Below are positions 34,695 to 43,404 of a DNA stretch of 64,000 nucleotides, in pieces. The notes beneath the pieces were generated by a model. It worked only from the letters and a program-made list of their open reading frames with translations, searched no databases and had not been told where the DNA came from. This DNA comes from Lachnospiraceae bacterium. Its GTDB lineage: Bacteria > Bacillota > Clostridia > Lachnospirales > Lachnospiraceae. The stretch lies in assembly GCA_910574285.1 (NCBI GenBank), contig CAJTAL010000022.1:1-64000 (forward strand), written 5' to 3'. The stretch's first letter is position 1; each line of letters opens with the position of its first letter. The position numbers and the translations under genes are program-made.

Positions 34695-35645
34695 ATGAGG
34701 TATATCAACACCCTGCATGAGGGGGAGACAATCAGGAACATCTATTTATGTAAAGGAAAACGTTCCGCAGAGACGAGAAACGGGAAACCATATGATAATT
34801 TGATTCTTCAGGATAAGACAGGAACGCTGGACGGGAAAGTCTGGGATCCACATTCAAGCGGGATTTCCGATTATGAAGAGATGGATTTTATAGAAGTGTA
34901 TGGGGAAGTGATTCATTATAATAATAATCTGCAGCTAAATATCAAGCAGATCCGTGTGGCCAGGGAAGATGAGTACTCCCCGGCGGACTATATGCCGACG
35001 ACGGATAAGAGCACGGATAAGATGTATGAAGAGCTGTTGAGATATATAGGGAAGATTGGCAATCCGTATCTGAAGAGGGTGCTTGAGTATTATTTTGTCG
35101 ATGATAAGGCATTTATCAAGAAGTTTAACGCACATTCGGCGGCAAAAAGTGTGCACCATGGGTTCTCGGGAGGGCTGTTGGAGCATACATTAAGCGTCGT
35201 AAAGTTCTGTGAATATATGGCGGGCGCTTATCCTATATTGAACAGGGATCTTCTGATCACTGCGGCAATCTTCCATGATATCGGAAAAGTCCGGGAACTG
35301 TCGGTATTTCCGATGAACGATTATACGGATGACGGGCAGCTTCTGGGGCATATTGTCATAGGAGTGGAGATGATCAGCGAAGCGGTAAGGAATATACCGG
35401 ATTTTCCGCAGAAACTGGCAAGCGAGCTGAAGCACTGCGTTGTGGCGCACCACGGGGAGCTGGAATACGGGTCTCCGAAGAAACCGGCGCTGGCGGAAGC
35501 TTTCGCACTGAATTTCGCAGATTGCGCGGATGCAAAGATGCAGACGCTTACGGAAATCTTCAAGGATAAGAATACAAACGACTGGCTGGGATATAACAGG
35601 TTGTTTGAATCGAACATAAGGAAAACGACGTTGGGAAACGCGTAA
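34695..35645 (+). CDS. yhaM: YhaM-type 3'-5' exoribonuclease (OB fold plus HD domain)
   Basis: This 316-residue protein begins MRYINTLHEGE with AAAGAGG before the ATG; the open frame continues 18 codons upstream without a ribosome site. An OB-fold nucleic-acid-binding domain (about 1-100; IYLCKGKRSAETRNGKPYDN) is followed by an HD metal-hydrolase domain: H in VHHGFSGGLLEHTLSV, HD in AAIFHDIGK, H in VVAHHGELEYGSPKKP. YhaM trims RNA 3' ends in Firmicutes and also acts on single-stranded DNA. It appears monocistronic with a terminator at 35690. Confidence 0.92.
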   Translation: MRYINTLHEGETIRNIYLCKGKRSAETRNGKPYDNLILQDKTGTLDGKVWDPHSSGISDYEEMDFIEVYGEVIHYNNNLQLNIKQIRVAREDEYSPADYMPTTDKSTDKMYEELLRYIGKIGNPYLKRVLEYYFVDDKAFIKKFNAHSAAKSVHHGFSGGLLEHTLSVVKFCEYMAGAYPILNRDLLITAAIFHDIGKVRELSVFPMNDYTDDGQLLGHIVIGVEMISEAVRNIPDFPQKLASELKHCVVAHHGELEYGSPKKPALAEAFALNFADCADAKMQTLTEIFKDKNTNDWLGYNRLFESNIRKTTLGNA

Positions 35646-35689
35646 TATGATAATATAATAATATAATAATATAATGTAATTTAGTCTTT

Positions 35690-35731
35690 AAAGGGGGCGT
35701 AGTAAATGCTATCTTGTTTACTGCGTCCTTT
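35690..35731 (+). terminator. Hairpin terminator after yhaM
   Basis: Left arm 35690-35706 (AAAGGGGGCGTAGTAAA) pairs with 35717-35731 (TTTACTGCGTCCTTT) using G-U pairs and bulged G residues. The end merges into the first 34-bp direct repeat. Confidence 0.6.
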
Positions 35732-35828
35732 CATTATCATACACGCCAGGCGTGTATTTATGAGTTAAAAAGGATTCGAGAAATCTGGGATGAACTTTCA
35801 TTATCATACACGCCAGGCGTGTATTTAT
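35728..35828. repeat. Two identical 34-bp direct repeats with a 19-bp palindrome
   Basis: Copies at 35728-35761 and 35795-35828 are identical, 67 bp apart. Each contains the perfect palindrome ATACACGCCAGGCGTGTAT (9-1-9) flanked by CTTTCATTATC and TTAT. The second copy ends 21 bp before the rlmD start codon. It could be a paired operator, tandem RNA hairpins or a dispersed palindromic repeat. Confidence 0.85.
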
Positions 35829-35849
35829 CAAATAGAAGAGGAGACAGAT

Positions 35850-37247
35850 ATGCAGAAGAATGATTTAATTACGGTTGTGATCGAGGATATAGGGGCGAAC
35901 GGCGAGGGAATCGGGAAGGCAGACGGATATACGGTATTTATAAAGGATGCTGTAATCGGGGATGTGATAGAAGCAAAGATCATGAAGGCTAAGAAGAATT
36001 ACGGTTACGCGAAGCTGATAAAGATCATTACCCCGTCAGAATACAGGATTAAGAATCCGGTATGTCCGCTTGCCAGAAAATGCGGCGGATGCCAGATTCA
36101 GGAGATGGAATATGGAAGGCAGCTTCAGTTCAAGGAAGAGAAGGTAAGGGGAAATCTTATGCGAATCGGTGGGATACCCAAAGAAGATCTGGAGGAGATC
36201 ATGGATCCGATCATCGGGATGGAGCATCCCTTTGCTTATCGGAATAAGGCGCAATTTCCCTTTGGTTCCGATAAGGAAGGACGGACTGTCACAGGATTCT
36301 ATGCCGGCCGTACGCATGATATTATCGCTAATACAGACTGTGCGTTGGGGGTGCCGGTGAATAAGGATATTCTGGAGATTGTGCTGGGTTTCATGAAGGA
36401 AAACCATATCCGGCCATATGATGAGAAGACCGGAAGTGGGTTGATCCGCCATGTGTTGATCCGGTATGGATTTGCAACGAAAGAAATCATGGTGTGTATT
36501 GTGGCTAATGGAAGAAAGATTCCCAATGTGAGTAGGCTGCTGCAAAAACTTAGAGAATTAAAAGGAATGACCAGTATTACGATTAGTCCGAATACCAGCC
36601 GGACCAATGTTATCATGGGAGACAGTTATGAAGTCCTGTGGGGCACACCATTTATTACAGATTATATCGGAGATGTGAAGTATCAGATCTCTCCTTTGTC
36701 ATTCTATCAGGTGAATCCGGTACAGACAGAGAAGCTGTATGGGCTGGTACTTGACTATGCCGGACTGCACGGGGAAGAAACTGTATGGGATCTGTATTGC
36801 GGGATTGGAACGATTTCTTTATTCCTTGCGAAGCAGGCAAAACAGGTATATGGGGTTGAGATCGTGCCGCAGGCGGTTGAGGATGCAAGAAGTAATGCGA
36901 GAATTAACGGGATCACGAATGCGAAGTTCTTTGAAGGGAAAGCAGAAGAGGTCTTGCCGGATTATTATAGGGAATATAATGAAAAAAACGAAGAGAAGAG
37001 GACATGTGCGGATGTAGTGGTCGTAGATCCGCCCAGAAAGGGATGTGATGAAGTTCTGCTTCGAACGATTGCTGAGATGGGACCGGAGAAGATTGTGTAT
37101 GTGAGCTGTGATTCGGCAACATTGGCGCGGGATGTAAAGTACCTGTGTGGAGAAGGGTATGAAGTGAAGAGAGCGAGGGCGGTGGATCAGTTTCCACATT
37201 CGGTGCATGTTGAGACGGTAGTATTGATGTCAAGAGTTGAGAAATAG
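35850..37247 (+). CDS. rlmD: 23S rRNA (uracil-C5)-methyltransferase RlmD/RumA family
   Basis: This 465-residue enzyme methylates a uracil in RNA at C5 with SAM. ATG 35850 is chosen with AGAGGAGA upstream. Order: TRAM domain (about 5-60; EDIGANGEGIGKADGYTVFI), a four-cysteine Fe-S cluster with CPLARKCGGCQ, and the methyltransferase core with DLYCGIGTISLFLAKQA. The catalytic region VVVDPPRKGCDE and IVYVSCDSATLARD includes the nucleophile. The 3' end (HSVHVETVVLMSR) is the segment used as attachment site by several streptococcal integrative elements in the rum gene; accessory DNA starts right after it here. Confidence 0.93.
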   Translation: MQKNDLITVVIEDIGANGEGIGKADGYTVFIKDAVIGDVIEAKIMKAKKNYGYAKLIKIITPSEYRIKNPVCPLARKCGGCQIQEMEYGRQLQFKEEKVRGNLMRIGGIPKEDLEEIMDPIIGMEHPFAYRNKAQFPFGSDKEGRTVTGFYAGRTHDIIANTDCALGVPVNKDILEIVLGFMKENHIRPYDEKTGSGLIRHVLIRYGFATKEIMVCIVANGRKIPNVSRLLQKLRELKGMTSITISPNTSRTNVIMGDSYEVLWGTPFITDYIGDVKYQISPLSFYQVNPVQTEKLYGLVLDYAGLHGEETVWDLYCGIGTISLFLAKQAKQVYGVEIVPQAVEDARSNARINGITNAKFFEGKAEEVLPDYYREYNEKNEEKRTCADVVVVDPPRKGCDEVLLRTIAEMGPEKIVYVSCDSATLARDVKYLCGEGYEVKRARAVDQFPHSVHVETVVLMSRVEK

Positions 37248-37279
37248 AAGTACAAAAAAGTGTAGAAAACAAGGGGTTT

Positions 37280-37327
37280 CCGGGAGTAGGGAATTGCCGA
37301 TGGGTAATTCCGGCTCCCGGATTTTTT
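37280..37327 (+). terminator. Terminator after rlmD
   Basis: CCGGGAG (37280-37286) pairs with CTCCCGG (37314-37320), with further inner pairing (GAATT/AATTC), and is followed by ATTTTTT. Confidence 0.85.
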
Positions 37328-37482
37328 GCGTTTTGTAACTCTTTGGAAACTGGTCTACGGTAAAAACTGACGTAGGGTTGAGTGGACAGGTTGGATATAT
37401 GGTAGGTTGTGGAGATAGGATTGTTACAGGAGGGTTGAGTAGACAAGATGGACATTGTATGGCGTCACTATAACACAAAATC

Positions 37483-37518
37483 AAAAACCGCAGACTCCAC
37501 GCTGTGGAGCGACTGCGG
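37483..37518 (-). terminator. Terminator of the XRE regulator gene (minus strand)
   Basis: CTCCAC/GTGGAG around GCT and an outer CCGCAG/CTGCGG form a stem (37488-37518). On the minus strand it is followed by TTTTT (37483-37487). It lies just past the regulator's stop at 37526. Confidence 0.8.
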
Positions 37519-37525
37519 CTTTCCA

Positions 37526-37828
37526 TCATTTTATGATATCCATAAGGTCAAGCAAGATTTTTCTCTGATCTGGTGTAAAGGTACTCCATTTTGAAAATAA
37601 AAGCCTCTGTTCCTGCAGCGTCTCATTGTCTTCAAAATCCTCAAAGAACTGAGACAGCGTTATGCCAAACGCTCTGCATACAGCCTCCAGGGTCGGTAAA
37701 GTTGGAGCATTGCTGCGGTTGAACATATTTGTAACTGTGGAATGGGAAAGCCCCGCTTCTTTCGCCAGCCGGTAGTCTGTCCAACCCCTCAATTCCATCA
37801 GATTTTTGATTCGTTTCTGTACATCCAT
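37526..37828 (-). CDS. XRE family helix-turn-helix regulator
   Basis: This 100-residue protein is mostly one HTH_3 domain (about 5-62): the pattern GWTDYRLAKEAGLSHSTVTNMF, then PTLPTLEAVCRAFGITLSQFF, is canonical. A short C-terminal helix (about 68-100) may mediate dimerisation. It is divergent from the following small gene and closed by its own terminator. Such regulators often sit at the edge of integrated elements; here it is the first gene past rlmD. Its target is unknown. Confidence 0.88.
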   Translation of the reverse strand: MDVQKRIKNLMELRGWTDYRLAKEAGLSHSTVTNMFNRSNAPTLPTLEAVCRAFGITLSQFFEDFEDNETLQEQRLLFSKWSTFTPDQRKILLDLMDIIK

Positions 37829-37987
37829 TTTGTAGTCCGCCTTTCCTTATGTCTATTTTAAGCCCTTGAGTGGTGCTATAATAGTCTGGATTGGTAGATA
37901 AACTATATCCTTTCACGGGCATAAAACCGTTTATATTATGCCTCAAATATGGCATACTACTCGTATGGAACGAAAGGAGGCAGGCAT

Positions 37988-38239
37988 ATGCCGGAGTATA
38001 GAACGTTTTTTGAGAAGCTGGCGAGAGACAGGAATATTACAGTGGAAGAGATGAGGGCGATTATTTCAGCCCGCATAAAATCGGGGATGAATGACCCAGA
38101 CCCAATACGACGGGCACAATGGGAGAAAATTCCCCACACAGGGGATATGCCTACACCGGAAGAGTGGTTAAGTTATGTGGTCAGAAAGCTGGAATCCGAG
38201 GGACTGTCTGAGCTGCTCCGCTGGTATCCCAATCTTTGA
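37988..38239 (+). CDS. Small conserved protein, possible Spo0A C-terminal-like domain
   Basis: This 83-residue protein starts MPEYRTFFEKLARDRN with AAAGGAGG seven bases upstream of ATG. The sequence is helical, with the block WEKIPHTGDMPTPEEWLSYV and the C-terminus LRWYPNL. Small Clostridia proteins with this pattern are, as I recall, sometimes annotated as Spo0A C-terminal-like; I cannot confirm this and see no recognition helix I would vouch for. A palindrome-like ATGCCTCAAATATGGCAT lies in its leader. A truncated second copy of its 3' half lies at 39882-39983. Confidence 0.6.
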   Translation: MPEYRTFFEKLARDRNITVEEMRAIISARIKSGMNDPDPIRRAQWEKIPHTGDMPTPEEWLSYVVRKLESEGLSELLRWYPNL

Positions 38240-38319
38240 CTTTGTGTATTTACATGAAAATCAAAAGTCGAGCAAATTTTCTCTCTTTCTGCAATGAAAA
38301 AGGTGGAACGATATTCAAC

Positions 38320-38348
38320 TTGACTGTGTGTGCAATGTACGGCAATAT
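38320..38348 (+). promoter_or_regulatory. Promoter-like repeat, copy A
   Basis: TTGACT (38320-38325), 17 bp, CAATAT (38343-38348), followed by ACTCATGGTC. The surrounding about 48 bp are repeated at 40051-40100. It lies about 160 bp before the AraC-type gene. Confidence 0.55.
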
Positions 38349-38506
38349 ACTCATGGTCGAGGGGCATCTCAAACAACGCCGCACATCAAAAGGGCATTGT
38401 GTGAAAAGCCCAGCCGGAAATAACGTGGTATGATGTGAACATCATAGGGATGAGCTAAACGACATTTTGCTCATAGCTATGAACATTAATCATAGGAGGT
38501 GCTGTA

Positions 38507-39436
38507 ATGCACGCATGGGAAACAATCGAACAATCCTTGACTTTTATCGAGGAACACCTGGCTGAAGAAATTTCGACGGAGGAATTGGCAAACACCGTTG
38601 GCCTGTCCCCATTTTATTTCCAGCGCTTGTTCAAGCGACTGGTGAATAAATCGGTGCAGGAATATGTGAAGCTCCGCCGTTTGGCAAAGGTGATCGAGAA
38701 TCTGGGGGACTCCGAACAGAGAATCCTTGACGTCGCCTTAGACTACGGCTTTTCCAGCCACGCAAACTTTACACGGGCTTTCAAGGAAACGTATGGGATT
38801 ACTCCCGAAGACTATAGGAGGAATTCACCAATGCTCAACACATTTGAAAAGCCGGAGATTTCCATGAACTACGTTCTGGTTGACGAAGGGGTTCCGCTGG
38901 TAGCGGGAGATATCGTTTTGGAAATTCAGAGAAAATCGCTGGCGACCCCGGAGACCTACCTTGGTCTGGAGACCGAAGTTCGTATTTCTGAGCAGGTTCC
39001 GGCTGGCGAAAGCACCGGCGTGGATGCGCCGGGTCAGCTTTGGAAACGGTATCACACGGAGAAAGCCTCAATTTTGTCCGACCTCGATACCAGCATAGAA
39101 ATGGGAATGTCCCATACGGAAGATGCTACGCAAGGCCTTTTCGCCTATTTTGCAGGTGGCTTTGCTAAAAATGTACCGGGCCAGTTGCAGGACGGTTTCG
39201 TAAAGAAAGAACTTCCCGCAGGCGAATACATCGTTTGCAAAATTGAAGCAGAAAAATTTGAGGATTTGGTGACGGTTGCTTTGGATCAGGCCAGCAAGTA
39301 TCTTTTTGGCACATGGCTGTCGCACCATAACCTGGCCACGGAACCCTTCTCTGCGGAAAAGTATTACCGGGATGCAGAGGACATGGCATACATGGAAATT
39401 TGGGTCAAGCCTTTGCCGCTGGATAGTCGGGCCTAA
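38507..39436 (+). CDS. AraC family regulator with GyrI-like effector domain
   Basis: This 309-residue regulator has an N-terminal AraC/XylS double helix-turn-helix (about 5-105; EISTEELANTVGLSPFYFQRLFKRL and ILDVALDYGFSSHANFTRAFKETYG). A C-terminal GyrI-like small-molecule-binding domain (about 120-305) ends in AYMEIWVKPL. This is the Rob/SbmC-like architecture that senses drugs or other hydrophobic compounds. AGGAGGTGC precedes the ATG. The next gene (DUF3788) starts 14 bp downstream and is probably co-transcribed. Confidence 0.9.
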   Translation: MHAWETIEQSLTFIEEHLAEEISTEELANTVGLSPFYFQRLFKRLVNKSVQEYVKLRRLAKVIENLGDSEQRILDVALDYGFSSHANFTRAFKETYGITPEDYRRNSPMLNTFEKPEISMNYVLVDEGVPLVAGDIVLEIQRKSLATPETYLGLETEVRISEQVPAGESTGVDAPGQLWKRYHTEKASILSDLDTSIEMGMSHTEDATQGLFAYFAGGFAKNVPGQLQDGFVKKELPAGEYIVCKIEAEKFEDLVTVALDQASKYLFGTWLSHHNLATEPFSAEKYYRDAEDMAYMEIWVKPLPLDSRA

Positions 39437-39450
39437 GGAGGGAAATTAGG

Positions 39451-39879
39451 ATGGATTGGAATATGCTCTATTCAAATGTAACGCCGCCAACGTGGGAGCA
39501 GGTCACAGAATATATTTGCAGCCCGTTATGGGCGGACTTCAATGAGCGTATCCAGTCCGCCTACCAGATCAAGCCTTGCATGGAACACAGCCGTTGTTCC
39601 ATGCAGGCTGGCTGGAATATTAAGTACAAAAAGAGCGGAAGATCCCTTTGTACGCTCTATCCAATGAAAGGCTATTTTATCGCCCTCGTGGTCATAGGAA
39701 GTCATGAACTTGCAGAGGCAGAGCTTCTCATGCCGCTATGCTCGAACTATGTACAAACGGTATTCAAAGCTACTAAAGCTGGAAATGGACAGAAATGGGT
39801 AATGCTGGATGTCAAGAACGAAAGGATCATGGAGGATGTTTTTAGCCTTATCAATCTTCGGAAACGTATGCCACTATAA
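39451..39879 (+). CDS. DUF3788 family protein
   Basis: This 142-residue soluble protein has the family pattern WADFNERIQSAYQIKP, then a central GWNIKYKKSGRSLCTLYPMKGYFIALVVIG strand region and a C-terminal WVMLDVKNERIMEDVFSLINLR block. The function of DUF3788 is unknown; the fold resembles small YdhG-like domains. AAGGAGGGAA precedes the ATG. It follows the AraC-GyrI gene. A second, diverged member is at 46504. Directly after its stop lies a broken copy of the 37988 gene. Confidence 0.8.
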   Translation: MDWNMLYSNVTPPTWEQVTEYICSPLWADFNERIQSAYQIKPCMEHSRCSMQAGWNIKYKKSGRSLCTLYPMKGYFIALVVIGSHELAEAELLMPLCSNYVQTVFKATKAGNGQKWVMLDVKNERIMEDVFSLINLRKRMPL

Positions 39880-39881
39880 TA

Positions 39882-39983
39882 GCAGGTGACATGCCCACGC
39901 CGGAGGAGTGGTTGAGTTATGTGATCAGGAAACTGGAATCCGAAGGGCTGTCTGATTTGTTACGTTGGTATCCGAATCTGTAA
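39882..39983 (+). pseudogene. Truncated copy of the small gene at 37988
   Basis: This open stretch encodes about 33 residues (GDMPTPEEWLSYVIRKLESE, then GLSDLLRWYPNL) ending in TAA. It matches the C-terminal third of the 37988-38239 protein at nearly every residue. It has no start codon or ribosome site and joins directly to the end of the DUF3788 gene. It is a duplication remnant, and the downstream sequence also repeats the region after the intact gene. Confidence 0.85.
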
Positions 39984-40060
39984 TTGTTTGCATTTACAAG
40001 CAACTAGAGGGAGGGTAATCTTGTAGCTTTTATGCGGATGCACTTGGGATGATATTCAAC

Positions 40061-40089
40061 TTGACTATGTGCAGAATATATAGGAATAT
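40061..40089 (+). promoter_or_regulatory. Promoter-like repeat, copy B
   Basis: TTGACT (40061-40066), 17 bp, GAATAT (40084-40089), followed by ACTCATGGTC. It is closely similar to 38311-38358 and lies about 60 bp upstream of the TetR promoter. Confidence 0.5.
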
Positions 40090-40148
40090 ACTCATGGTCA
40101 AAATTCTCTGTAAGCAATCCGAATGCCAAAAGAGGAAAAAAATTAGCC

Positions 40149-40210
40149 TTGACAAGCGACCATCGGTCGCTATATAATGATAGCAAAACAAGAAGCGACC
40201 GATGGTCGCT
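40149..40210 (+). promoter_or_regulatory. TetR operon promoter with two palindromic operators
   Basis: TTGACA (40149-40154) and TATAAT (40173-40178) are 18 bp apart. The spacer is filled by the palindrome AGCGACCATCGGTCGCT (40155-40171), and a second one, AGCGACCGATGGTCGCT, lies at 40194-40210 just before the ribosome site. Both are complementary over the 8-bp arms. This is a textbook repressor-controlled promoter for the TetR gene that follows. Confidence 0.92.
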
Positions 40211-40228
40211 ATAAGGAGGTATCATAAT

Positions 40229-40834
40229 ATGCCAAAAGGAATTATGCTTACACCAGAACAACAAGAAGAGCGTCGAGAAGAAATAATCAGTGTTGCTTTG
40301 CAGCTCATAGAGAAAAATGGATTCCAAAAAACATCAATGAGGGAAATTGCGATTTTAGCAAACATGGGAAAGTCCAGTCTGTATGATTTTTTCAAAACGA
40401 AAGACGAGATTGTTGTATATGCAGTTGAGAAAGAAATAGAAGAAATAATTAAAAAGGTTCATAGGATTATTGCCGATGAATCCTCGCCGGAACAGTGTCT
40501 TAGAAAAATCATGCTGAATCATCTTGGAGTACCAAAGCAGTATCGAACGGTGCTGATGTGGTTAAATACAGAATCTGACTATTTAGAAGAAGATTATCGA
40601 AAGCGGCTGAAAACTGCGCGTTACGCATATCAGGATATTATAAAATCTGTAATTGAAAATGGAGTGAAATCAGGCGTCTTCCGTAAGACAAATGCCGATT
40701 TAATGACGCGTTTGTTAATTAACTCCATTATATCAATCATTTACACATCCCGACCATCAGCCAGTCCGGAGAAAATGCTTGATGAAACAATGGATATATT
40801 TCTACACGGAATTATGAATGATGAAGGTGAATAA
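40229..40834 (+). CDS. TetR/AcrR family transcriptional regulator
   Basis: This 201-residue repressor has an N-terminal helix-turn-helix (about 12-58; FQKTSMREIAILANMGKSSLYDFFKTKDEIV) and a helical ligand-binding domain. ATG 40229 is chosen, with AAGGAGGTATC upstream; a TTG-type extension is not supported. It is the first gene of an operon with a phosphotransferase-like enzyme and an MFS exporter, and two operators overlap its promoter. It most likely represses the operon until a ligand, probably a drug, binds. Confidence 0.92.
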   Translation: MPKGIMLTPEQQEERREEIISVALQLIEKNGFQKTSMREIAILANMGKSSLYDFFKTKDEIVVYAVEKEIEEIIKKVHRIIADESSPEQCLRKIMLNHLGVPKQYRTVLMWLNTESDYLEEDYRKRLKTARYAYQDIIKSVIENGVKSGVFRKTNADLMTRLLINSIISIIYTSRPSASPEKMLDETMDIFLHGIMNDEGE

Positions 40835-40836
40835 TT

Positions 40837-43404
40837 ATGATTTATTATACCCTACCCTTGCTGCATAAACAGGCAACCCTTGAAATGGTCGGCGGAAAAG
40901 GTATGTCTTTATCAAAACTTTTGACAGCGGGCATCCCTGTGCCGGAGGGCTTTCATGTTACGACTACCTCATACAAGATTTTTGTTGAAAAGAACCATAT
41001 TCAACCTCACATTAATAAGTTGCTGGACGGTATTGACTCTAACAATACCAGTCAGCTTGAAAATGTATCTACGCAGATAGGGATGCTTTTCCATGATGGA
41101 GAAATGCCGCAGGAAGTATCCGATGCAATTAAAACCGCATATGCCGGATTGGGAAATATAGCAGTGGCTGTCCGTTCCTCCGCAACCGCCGAGGATTTGC
41201 CCGACGCTTCTTTTGCAGGCCAGCAGGAAACCTATCTTAACATACAAGGTGAGAATGAAGTTCTTGACGCTGTAAAGAGGTGCTGGGCTTCTCTATGGAC
41301 AGCTCGCGCTATTGCTTATCGCATGAAGAATGATATAAAGCAGGAAATTGTCGCACTTGCTGTTGTAGTACAAAAGCTTGCGTTTTCCGATGCGTCCGGC
41401 GTTATGTTTACGCTAAACCCTATCAATGGCAGACGTAGCGAAATGATTGTTAACGCCGCGTGGGGACTTGGCGAATCGGTTGTTTCTAGCTTAGTCACCC
41501 CTGATACAATTGTTGTAGATAAAAATGCTGAACGAATTGTATCATATGAAGTAGCAAACAAAGAAATTATGACAGTCCGCAACTCAGATGGAACAGAAGA
41601 AATCCCAACTCCTGAACAGTTGAGGAAAAAACATGCTCTTACTCGCAATCAAGTTATGCGATTAACACAACTTGGAAAAAAAATTGAGAAGTATTATGAA
41701 ATGCCTATGGATGTAGAGTGGGCACTGGAAAAAGATAAGTTGTATATTGTTCAGGCTCGCCCCATTACTGTCCTACCGCCGGAATGGACGTTACCGGAAA
41801 AGGATGTTATATATACAAAAGGCAGTCTAGCGGAACACTTGCCAAATCCTGTTACGCCCTTATTCGCCACACTTGGGCTTGAAATAGTCAACCGTGCGTC
41901 GGCGCTTTTATGGATAGATATGTTTGGTAAAAGTGCGAAAAAGCTACTGCCAGAAAACGGAGCATATACGATTATTAACGGATATGTTTATCTTTCCGCT
42001 AATTCAAAGCCTCTTTTGATTGCTGTCAAATCCCTTTCACCCCAATCTTTACGCCGTGCGCTCACGAACAGTGTTGCACGCTGGGAAACAGCACGAAAAG
42101 AATTTGAGGATGTGATTAAACAATGGGAAGAAAAGCCCCTGCATACGCTGAATGCCCATCAAATAATGAAGGGGATTCAGACTGTATTTTATGCCGCTTG
42201 TATTTATTTTACAAGAATTCAGCTTACATTGCCAGCCGCCTCTATCAGCGAAACATTATTTACAAAATTTTTTCAGGGAGCGGCTCGTCGCGCTGGTATG
42301 ACAGATACTTCTGTTTTCCTGCTTGGATTTGATACGATTGCTCTGCAAGCCGAAAAGAACCTGTGGAGTCTCTCGGAATGGGTAAAGCAAAATAATACTC
42401 TCAACCTTTATCTGCAAAGTAATCCAACAGCAAAGATAGCGGAAAATTTTATGTCCTCAGTTCCGCCTGACGAAGTTTCGCTGGAAGTATGGATAGAATG
42501 GAAAAATCGAATCAATCAGTATTTTAAAGAGTTTGGTCGTACCGCTTATGAATTTGATTTTGCATATTCCACACCGCAGGAAACACTTACACCAACCTTT
42601 GAATCCATAAAAACCTTTGTAGAAGGCAAAGGTGAAAGTCCTTTTTTACGTCAATCCAAATTTGAAAAGCATAGGAAACAGGCAGAAGAAGAAATTTTAC
42701 AACATATAGGTGGCTCACGCAAAAAACTGTTTTTGAAGTTGCTCCATTGGGCGCAGGAAACTGCTCCTATGCGTGAAAATGCTATTTATTGCATGGGAAT
42801 GGGGCATCCTCTGATTCGCCAGATGTTTCATGAAATTTCAGCACGCCTTATACGTGGCGGAGCTACTTCGCATATAGATGATATATATTGGCTCACAAAA
42901 TTGGAATTGGAAAAATTTATAGTACAGTTAGACAAAAATATACCTTTATCCGATAGAAAAAATTCGATACTTGAGCGAAAAGCGGAACTCAAAAAGTATC
43001 AGGGCTATGTGTCACCAGCTCAGTTACCTGAGAAGAAAGTAAAAAGCATATCACATGCACCACAGAAACAAAAAGATGGAAAAACCGTGTTGAGGGGTAT
43101 AGGAACCAGTTCTGGTGTTGTGACAGCTCGTGCCTGCATACTAAATAGTCCGGCAGATTTTAAAAATTTCCAGCCAGGAAGTGTTTTGGTTGCCGTTACT
43201 ACAACTCCGGCTTGGACACCCTTATTTGCCTCTGCAAGTGGAATTGTAACGGATATTGGAGGTCCTCTCAGTCATTCAAGTATTGTTGCGCGGGAATGTG
43301 GTATCCCTGCCGTTATGGCGACACACACAGCCACGAGAAGTATTAAAAATGGACAAATGATAACGGTGGACGGCTCAGAGGGGACGGTGACGATTGATGA
43401 ATAA
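40837..43404 (+). CDS. Rifampicin phosphotransferase-like / PEP-synthase-like enzyme
   Basis: This 855-residue protein has an N-terminal PPDK-type ATP-binding domain (about 1-315): GGKGMSLSKLLTAGIPVPEGF, VRSSATAEDLPDASFAGQQET and GVMFTLNP. A less conserved central domain follows, and a C-terminal phosphohistidine domain with GGPLSHSSIVARECGIPAV (histidine near 813). A C-terminal His domain without a TIM barrel, and this length, match rifampin phosphotransferases rather than PpsA. Such enzymes phosphorylate rifamycins using ATP. It lies two bases after the TetR gene and overlaps the MFS gene. The true substrate is unknown. Confidence 0.82.
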   Translation: MIYYTLPLLHKQATLEMVGGKGMSLSKLLTAGIPVPEGFHVTTTSYKIFVEKNHIQPHINKLLDGIDSNNTSQLENVSTQIGMLFHDGEMPQEVSDAIKTAYAGLGNIAVAVRSSATAEDLPDASFAGQQETYLNIQGENEVLDAVKRCWASLWTARAIAYRMKNDIKQEIVALAVVVQKLAFSDASGVMFTLNPINGRRSEMIVNAAWGLGESVVSSLVTPDTIVVDKNAERIVSYEVANKEIMTVRNSDGTEEIPTPEQLRKKHALTRNQVMRLTQLGKKIEKYYEMPMDVEWALEKDKLYIVQARPITVLPPEWTLPEKDVIYTKGSLAEHLPNPVTPLFATLGLEIVNRASALLWIDMFGKSAKKLLPENGAYTIINGYVYLSANSKPLLIAVKSLSPQSLRRALTNSVARWETARKEFEDVIKQWEEKPLHTLNAHQIMKGIQTVFYAACIYFTRIQLTLPAASISETLFTKFFQGAARRAGMTDTSVFLLGFDTIALQAEKNLWSLSEWVKQNNTLNLYLQSNPTAKIAENFMSSVPPDEVSLEVWIEWKNRINQYFKEFGRTAYEFDFAYSTPQETLTPTFESIKTFVEGKGESPFLRQSKFEKHRKQAEEEILQHIGGSRKKLFLKLLHWAQETAPMRENAIYCMGMGHPLIRQMFHEISARLIRGGATSHIDDIYWLTKLELEKFIVQLDKNIPLSDRKNSILERKAELKKYQGYVSPAQLPEKKVKSISHAPQKQKDGKTVLRGIGTSSGVVTARACILNSPADFKNFQPGSVLVAVTTTPAWTPLFASASGIVTDIGGPLSHSSIVARECGIPAVMATHTATRSIKNGQMITVDGSEGTVTIDE

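Noticed and set aside
34362-34741. Minus-strand open frames with repeated CTRLPQCTRTILAL-like peptides
   Set aside because: They are created by the 35-bp minisatellite, which is open in several frames; there is no ribosome site or domain.
40837-43404. Annotation as phosphoenolpyruvate synthase (PpsA)
   Set aside because: The phosphohistidine motif is at the extreme C-terminus and no C-terminal TIM barrel follows, unlike PpsA.
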